A stretch of 16,102 nucleotides of DNA from Flavobacterium psychrophilum. GTDB taxonomy: Bacteria; Bacteroidota; Bacteroidia; Flavobacteriales; Flavobacteriaceae. The position numbers and the translations under genes are program-made. Below are positions 12,273 through 16,102 of this stretch, piece by piece. The first letter of the stretch is position 1, and each line of letters opens with the position of its first letter. The stretch spans positions 1 through 16,102 of the forward strand of contig CALPPS020000058.1 in NCBI GenBank assembly GCA_943325515.2, in the 5' to 3' direction. Below the pieces are notes generated by a model. That model was not told the DNA's origin. It was given only the letters and a program-made list of their open reading frames with translations, and did not search any database.

Positions 12273-14513
12273 TTAAAACTTTGCACCAACAGAAATATAA
12301 AACGTTCTGCCTTCTCCAGGCAGAATTCCTGGTCCTGGATATCCACTAGAACGACGAGTAGCATAATACTTATTTAACAAGTTATTGATGCCAGAGCGAA
12401 CATTGAAGTTTTTCATAAAGTTATATTCTGATGAAAAATCAACAACGCTGTACCCATCCAAAATTCCTGTTTGTCCGTTGGCAGATGGCGTAACGGTATT
12501 GTTAGCATCAGTAAAAATTTTACCCGACATTTTATATTGCAACGTAGCTGAAAAGTTGTTATTTCCCCATGACATTCCAAAATTGTGAATATAGCGTGGT
12601 GCATTTTCTACTTGGTTTCCAGACAAATTAGTTTCTGTAATTATAGTAGTAGGAGGGGTTGTTGTTGTGTCTGTTGTTGTGGTTGTTGTCTTAAAATTAA
12701 CATATTTACTATCAATAAAAGACATCGAAGCAAAAATATCTAAATTGCCATACGGTTTTTCTATCCCAATCATTTTAGTAATATTCACATCAACAAAACC
12801 TTCAATTCCTTTATTGCGTGTTTCACCTAAATTGGTTCTAAATAAATAGGTACCTTGCGTTGGGTCATTATTGACGAATTGACTAATGCCGCCAACACGA
12901 TTGTTATAACTCAAATAGAAAACACTCACATCAAAGTTTATAAATCCTTTATAAACGCCACGATATCCTAAATCAGCATTATAACCGCTTGCATCTTTTA
13001 AATTCGGATCTATTACATCACGTGTGGCAGGGGGAGTTAAATCGCTGAATAAAACGGGACGAAATGCTTGTGAAATATTGGCATAAATATTTGTTTTGTT
13101 CAATTTGTATTCCAATCCTAAACCTAAAAGTGGTTTGTTTCTAACGATAATCTTTTCGCCGAAGTTTCCATCAACTATATTAATTCTTCCATTAGCATTT
13201 GAATTGATATGTTCAAAACGAACGCCTGGTGTTATGCTAAATTTATCGGTTACTTTAAATTGATTTTCCGCAAAGAGGGCAATATTTTTTGTAGTAAAAG
13301 CCAAATACACAGGATACTTTCCATCTATAGACATATCAAAATCGCTCCCGGTGGTTCCATTCCCTTTTTGATAACGCTCGGTTTTTGCTTGATATAAACG
13401 AAAACCAAACGCAAGGTTTTGTTTAGTATTACCCAGTTGATATCTATATAAATTTCGGTTTTCTATTCCAATATTTTTATAAGTATCACTATCAACTCTT
13501 CTATTTTCATATAGATTTGTTAACGGATCAATTGCGTCTTCAATATCTGCGGCTTTTGTAAATCCAACACTATTTCGCTCGCCAATCAGTCCAAAAGCTT
13601 TGAAATTGACATCAAAATGGGTAGAAACTTTGGTGTCAAAATTTACAGCAAAAATATTCCACGGCACACCAAACCAGTTACGGGTTCTATGCGATTGTCG
13701 GGGATTTGCAGCAAATTGCGCATCGGTTAATCCGCCGGGTTGTTGCATTTCATAATCAGCATTGGTGTATTCGGCTGAAATTTTTGTTTTATCCGAAAAG
13801 CGATATTCCACAAAAGCGTGCGTATTTCTCGCTTGAAAACGGTTGTTTTCTCTCCATCCTTTTGCGCTTCGTGAATAATTATATACGTAATAAGACCATT
13901 TTTTATATTTCCCACCAATGGCATTAAATGTGCTTATCAATCCATAACTTCCCACCGTGTTTTGGGTTTCAAAAGAAAATGGTTTGTCCTTTTCCCTTTT
14001 TAAAACATAGTTCAGCATACCACCAAATTGCGGCCCGAATTGTAAAGATGCTCCACCACGAACCAATAGAATAGTTTCAACAGCTTCTAACGGCGGATTA
14101 TAATAAGCTTCTGGATAGCCAAAAACATCAGCCGAAATATCTACTCCGTTTTGGCGCGTGTTTAATTCCCAACTTCTATTTGGGCTTAAACCTCTCACGC
14201 CAACGTTAATTTGCAAACCTGAACCTTCATTTTCCCAAACGGTAACTCCTGGAATTCTTGCGAAAATTTCTCGAGCATTGTTGTTTGTAAGGTTCCCGTT
14301 GATGCTGGAAAGTTTTAAGACTTCATTTTTTTTTCCAGAAAATATAACATTACCCTTTATTTCAGGCATTCTTTCAGGGCTTTGTTGTTTGGTGACAATA
14401 ATTACTGGAGCAAGTTTTTTGACAGTGTCATTTTCTTCAACATCGAATGTGTCTTGAGCTTTTATTGTATTGGAAACGACTAAAAGAGAAAGGATATAAT
14501 ATAATTTGTGCAT
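12273..14513 (-). CDS. FecA-like TonB-dependent outer-membrane receptor
   Basis: A 746-residue receptor for ferric chelates, possibly Fe(III)-dicitrate, in the outer membrane and powered by TonB. A signal peptide (cut probably after Ala19) leads to a TonB-box-like APVIIVTK (35-42). The plug domain (about 50-175) has REIFARIPGVTVWENEGSGL, NVGVRGLSPNRSWELNTRQN and LQFGPQFGGMLNYV, the last typical of FecA-type receptors. The beta-barrel fills the rest and ends in a C-terminal Phe after YISVGAK, the usual barrel-assembly signal. No N-terminal signalling or carboxypeptidase-like extension is present, so it is not a SusC protein or a sigma-signalling transducer. A threonine-rich insert (about 607-625) lies late in the barrel. 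It has a strong promoter of its own 26 nt upstream, and feoB lies 107 nt further upstream on the same strand. Confidence 0.93.
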   Translation of the reverse strand: MHKLYYILSLLVVSNTIKAQDTFDVEENDTVKKLAPVIIVTKQQSPERMPEIKGNVIFSGKKNEVLKLSSINGNLTNNNAREIFARIPGVTVWENEGSGLQINVGVRGLSPNRSWELNTRQNGVDISADVFGYPEAYYNPPLEAVETILLVRGGASLQFGPQFGGMLNYVLKREKDKPFSFETQNTVGSYGLISTFNAIGGKYKKWSYYVYNYSRSAKGWRENNRFQARNTHAFVEYRFSDKTKISAEYTNADYEMQQPGGLTDAQFAANPRQSHRTRNWFGVPWNIFAVNFDTKVSTHFDVNFKAFGLIGERNSVGFTKAADIEDAIDPLTNLYENRRVDSDTYKNIGIENRNLYRYQLGNTKQNLAFGFRLYQAKTERYQKGNGTTGSDFDMSIDGKYPVYLAFTTKNIALFAENQFKVTDKFSITPGVRFEHINSNANGRINIVDGNFGEKIIVRNKPLLGLGLEYKLNKTNIYANISQAFRPVLFSDLTPPATRDVIDPNLKDASGYNADLGYRGVYKGFINFDVSVFYLSYNNRVGGISQFVNNDPTQGTYLFRTNLGETRNKGIEGFVDVNITKMIGIEKPYGNLDIFASMSFIDSKYVNFKTTTTTTDTTTTPPTTIITETNLSGNQVENAPRYIHNFGMSWGNNNFSATLQYKMSGKIFTDANNTVTPSANGQTGILDGYSVVDFSSEYNFMKNFNVRSGINNLLNKYYATRRSSGYPGPGILPGEGRTFYISVGAKF
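12658..12693. repeat. GTT/GTG triplet microsatellite inside the receptor gene
   Basis: The plus strand reads GTT GTT GTT GTG TCT GTT GTT GTG GTT GTT GTC TTA. On the coding strand these are mostly ACA/ACC threonine codons, broken by one GAC (Asp). Unit changes would keep the reading frame. Confidence 0.75.
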
Positions 14514-14539
14514 CTGTTATTTAGATTAATTCTACGCAA

Positions 14540-14570
14540 CAAAAATACTCTTTATATTTATTTAGACAAA
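14540..14570 (-). promoter_or_regulatory. Promoter of the FecA-like receptor gene
   Basis: On the minus strand, TTTG (14570-14567), exactly 19 nt, and TATTTTTG (14547-14540) match the Bacteroidetes promoter form in full. The ATG is 26 nt further on. This is the clearest promoter in the window. Confidence 0.7.
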
Positions 14571-14578
14571 ATATAAAT

Positions 14579-14597
14579 AATAATTTTTTAAATTATT
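14579..14597. repeat. 19-bp palindrome upstream of the receptor promoter
   Basis: AATAATTT-TTT-AAATTATT is a perfect 8-3-8 inverted repeat. It ends 8 bp upstream of the -33 box of the receptor promoter and 23 nt past the feoB stop. It may be a regulator site, or part of the feoB transcript end, although an all-AT stem makes a poor terminator. Confidence 0.45.
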
Positions 14598-14620
14598 TTT
14601 AACTTCAATAAACGAAAGAT

Positions 14621-16102
14621 TTATTTCAGAATTTGATACGCAATTAGTGCCGTTATATAAGCAAATCCACTCATAAAAATCAGCTGAACTAATGGCCATT
14701 TCCAAGAGTTGGTTTCCTTTTTAGTAATTGCTAAAGTACTAGCACATTGCATTGCAAAAGCATAAAAAAGCAACAAAGAAATACCACTAGCAAAGTTGAA
14801 TATTTTGGTTCCGTCGGGATGAACATCGACTTGCATTTTACTTTTTATAGTGCTGTCATCGTTATTATTCCCTACACTGTAAATGGTTGCCAAGGTTCCG
14901 ACAAAAACTTCGCGAGCCGCAAAGGATGTGACTACAGCTATGCCAATTTTCCAATCGTAACCCAAAGGCCTTATGGCAGGCTCAATACTTTTCCCGATAA
15001 TTCCAACATAGGAGTTTTCCAGTTTGTATGAACTGATTTCATTTTCAACAATCCTATAATTAGAACTATGTTTATACTTTTCATTTATCAGCTTTTCTGC
15101 ATTTCCAAAAGTTTCTTTTGGGCCATGCGAACCTAAAAACCAAAGAATTATTGAGATTGCCAAGATGATTTTTCCAGCCCCAAATACAAAGGATTTTGTT
15201 TTTTCAATTACGTTAATAGCAACATTTTTAATAAGTGGTAATTTGTAATTTGGCATTTCAACAACGAAGTACGATTTGGTTTTAACCTTTAAAATCTTAT
15301 TTAAAATATAGGCCGAAAAAATCGCCATTCCAAAACCTAAAAGGTACAAAATCATGAGTGTCGCTCCTTGCAAACTAAAAAATCCAAATAATCGTTTGTT
15401 TGGAATTATTAAAGCAATCAAAATGGCATAAACAGGCAAACGTGCCGAACAGGTTATAAAGGGGGTTACTAAAATTGTGATTAATCGTTCTTTCCAGTTC
15501 TCAATATTTCGGGCACTCATAATTGCCGGAATCGCACAAGCTGTTCCCGAAATTAACGGCACAACACTTTTTCCTGAAAGCCCATATCGGCGCATTATTT
15601 TGTCCATCAAAAAGACAACACGGCTCATGTAACCGCTTTCTTCAAGCACTGAGATAAACAGAAAAAGAAACGCAATTTGTGGAATAAAAATTACGATTCC
15701 ACCAATACCGGGAATGATTCCTTCACTAATTAAATTAGTAAATTCTCCAGATGGAAGATGCTTTTTTGTATAATTGGCTAAGTCGGCAAAAGTGGTATCG
15801 ATAAAATCCATCGGGTAACTTGACCAATCAAAAATAGATTGGAAAATCAATAGTAAGATTCCAAAGAATATAGCGTAACCAAAAATTTTATGCGTCAACA
15901 CTTTGTCTAATTTGGAACGCAAATCTTTAGCGTTTGTAGAGTCAATAGCTTGACCAATTTTCAAAGTATCATTGATAAATTGGTATCGTTTTATGGTTTC
16001 CTTTTGTTGCAAACGTTTTAAATCGGAATGCGATTTTGTAAAAGAACTTCGGATTTCATTTCGTTCTAAATTCAAAAAATTCACATCTTGTGTAATCACT
16101 AA
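14621..16102 (-). CDS. feoB: Ferrous iron transporter FeoB, C-terminal part (runs off the window)
   Basis: The membrane part of FeoB, the inner-membrane Fe2+ importer; the frame is open to the right edge, so the N-terminal GTPase and helical domain lie outside. At least 493 residues are present. Helices begin near 15890 (IFGYAIFFGILLLIFQSIF). The first Gate region contains LEESGYMSRVVFLMDKIMRR and the core SGTACAIPAIMSARN (about 15510-15553), followed by LITILVTPFITCSARLPVYA. The second Gate region runs from about residue 300 of the fragment to LLFYAFAMQCASTLAITKKE, close to the C-terminus (AYITALIAYQILK). The cysteines in SGTACA, TCSAR and MQCAS lie at the expected pore positions. A GTG at 16099 is not a real start, because the family has a G domain before this part. 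The receptor gene follows after 107 nt with its own promoter. Confidence 0.94.
   Translation of the reverse strand, partial: LVITQDVNFLNLERNEIRSSFTKSHSDLKRLQQKETIKRYQFINDTLKIGQAIDSTNAKDLRSKLDKVLTHKIFGYAIFFGILLLIFQSIFDWSSYPMDFIDTTFADLANYTKKHLPSGEFTNLISEGIIPGIGGIVIFIPQIAFLFLFISVLEESGYMSRVVFLMDKIMRRYGLSGKSVVPLISGTACAIPAIMSARNIENWKERLITILVTPFITCSARLPVYAILIALIIPNKRLFGFFSLQGATLMILYLLGFGMAIFSAYILNKILKVKTKSYFVVEMPNYKLPLIKNVAINVIEKTKSFVFGAGKIILAISIILWFLGSHGPKETFGNAEKLINEKYKHSSNYRIVENEISSYKLENSYVGIIGKSIEPAIRPLGYDWKIGIAVVTSFAAREVFVGTLATIYSVGNNNDDSTIKSKMQVDVHPDGTKIFNFASGISLLLFYAFAMQCASTLAITKKETNSWKWPLVQLIFMSGFAYITALIAYQILK

Noticed and set aside
12273..14513. SusC-type glycan receptor or sigma/anti-sigma signalling transducer
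   Set aside because: There is no SusD neighbour, no carboxypeptidase-like or signalling N-terminal extension, and no sigma/anti-sigma pair nearby; plug motifs are FecA-like.
14747..15031. 94-codon open frame antisense to feoB
   Set aside because: The feoB frame carries clear family motifs throughout this stretch; the antisense frame has none.
16097..16099. GTG as the start of a FeoB lacking its GTPase domain
   Set aside because: The frame stays open to the window edge and the family carries a G domain before this point, so this is a cut by the window.

Overview
The window looks like a stretch of chromosome from a gliding, pigmented member of the Flavobacteriaceae, most likely Flavobacterium or a close relative. 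The DNA is AT-rich and the genes lack Shine-Dalgarno sites. Several start regions carry the Bacteroidetes promoter form (TTTG, about 19 nt, TAnnTTTG). The gene set includes the gliding lipoprotein GldH, a lycopene cyclase and a SusC/FecA-era outer-membrane receptor. No rRNA, tRNA, CRISPR array, transposase or phage gene was seen, and no gene-free stretch exceeds 300 bases.

Layout. (1) 69-1917, plus strand: a fused SpmA-SpmB-type membrane protein followed by a small unrecognised cytosolic protein. (2) 7377-1907, minus strand: a tight five-gene run, ricT - gldH - class A penicillin-binding protein - scoA - scoB. It joins an Fe-S-linked RNA/tRNA-maturation factor, gliding motility, peptidoglycan synthesis and ketone-body/acetoacetate CoA transfer. 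One good promoter lies in front of ricT. (3) 8929-7571 and 9489-9079, minus strand: trhO (tRNA U34 hydroxylase) with an extra C-terminal barrel domain, and a BrxA/BrxB bacilliredoxin. Each has its own promoter, and a perfect-stem terminator separates them. (4) 9663-10031, plus strand: a small three-helix membrane protein that overlaps tail to tail with a minus-strand lycopene cyclase (crtY, 11183-9972). (5) 11277 to the right edge: a metal-uptake block. It holds a ZIP transporter (plus strand), a 41-residue FeoB-associated Cys-rich protein, a FecA-like TonB-dependent receptor and the C-terminal two thirds of FeoB (the last three on the minus strand; feoB runs off the window).

How it fits together. 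The right-hand block covers outer-membrane capture of ferric chelate and inner-membrane Fe2+/divalent-metal import. The left-hand operon is envelope-centred. TrhO and RicT both touch tRNA modification, and BrxA and RicT both touch thiol/Fe-S chemistry, but that link is inference. The most notable observation is that the TrhO homologue ends in a domain that reads like the C-terminal barrel of U32 peptidases. That is the family of TrhP, the enzyme of the parallel, oxygen-independent route to the same tRNA modification. Other points worth a second look are a probably leaderless FeoB-associated gene, three convergent gene pairs that all overlap, a 19-bp palindrome directly upstream of the receptor promoter, and a threonine-codon microsatellite inside the receptor.
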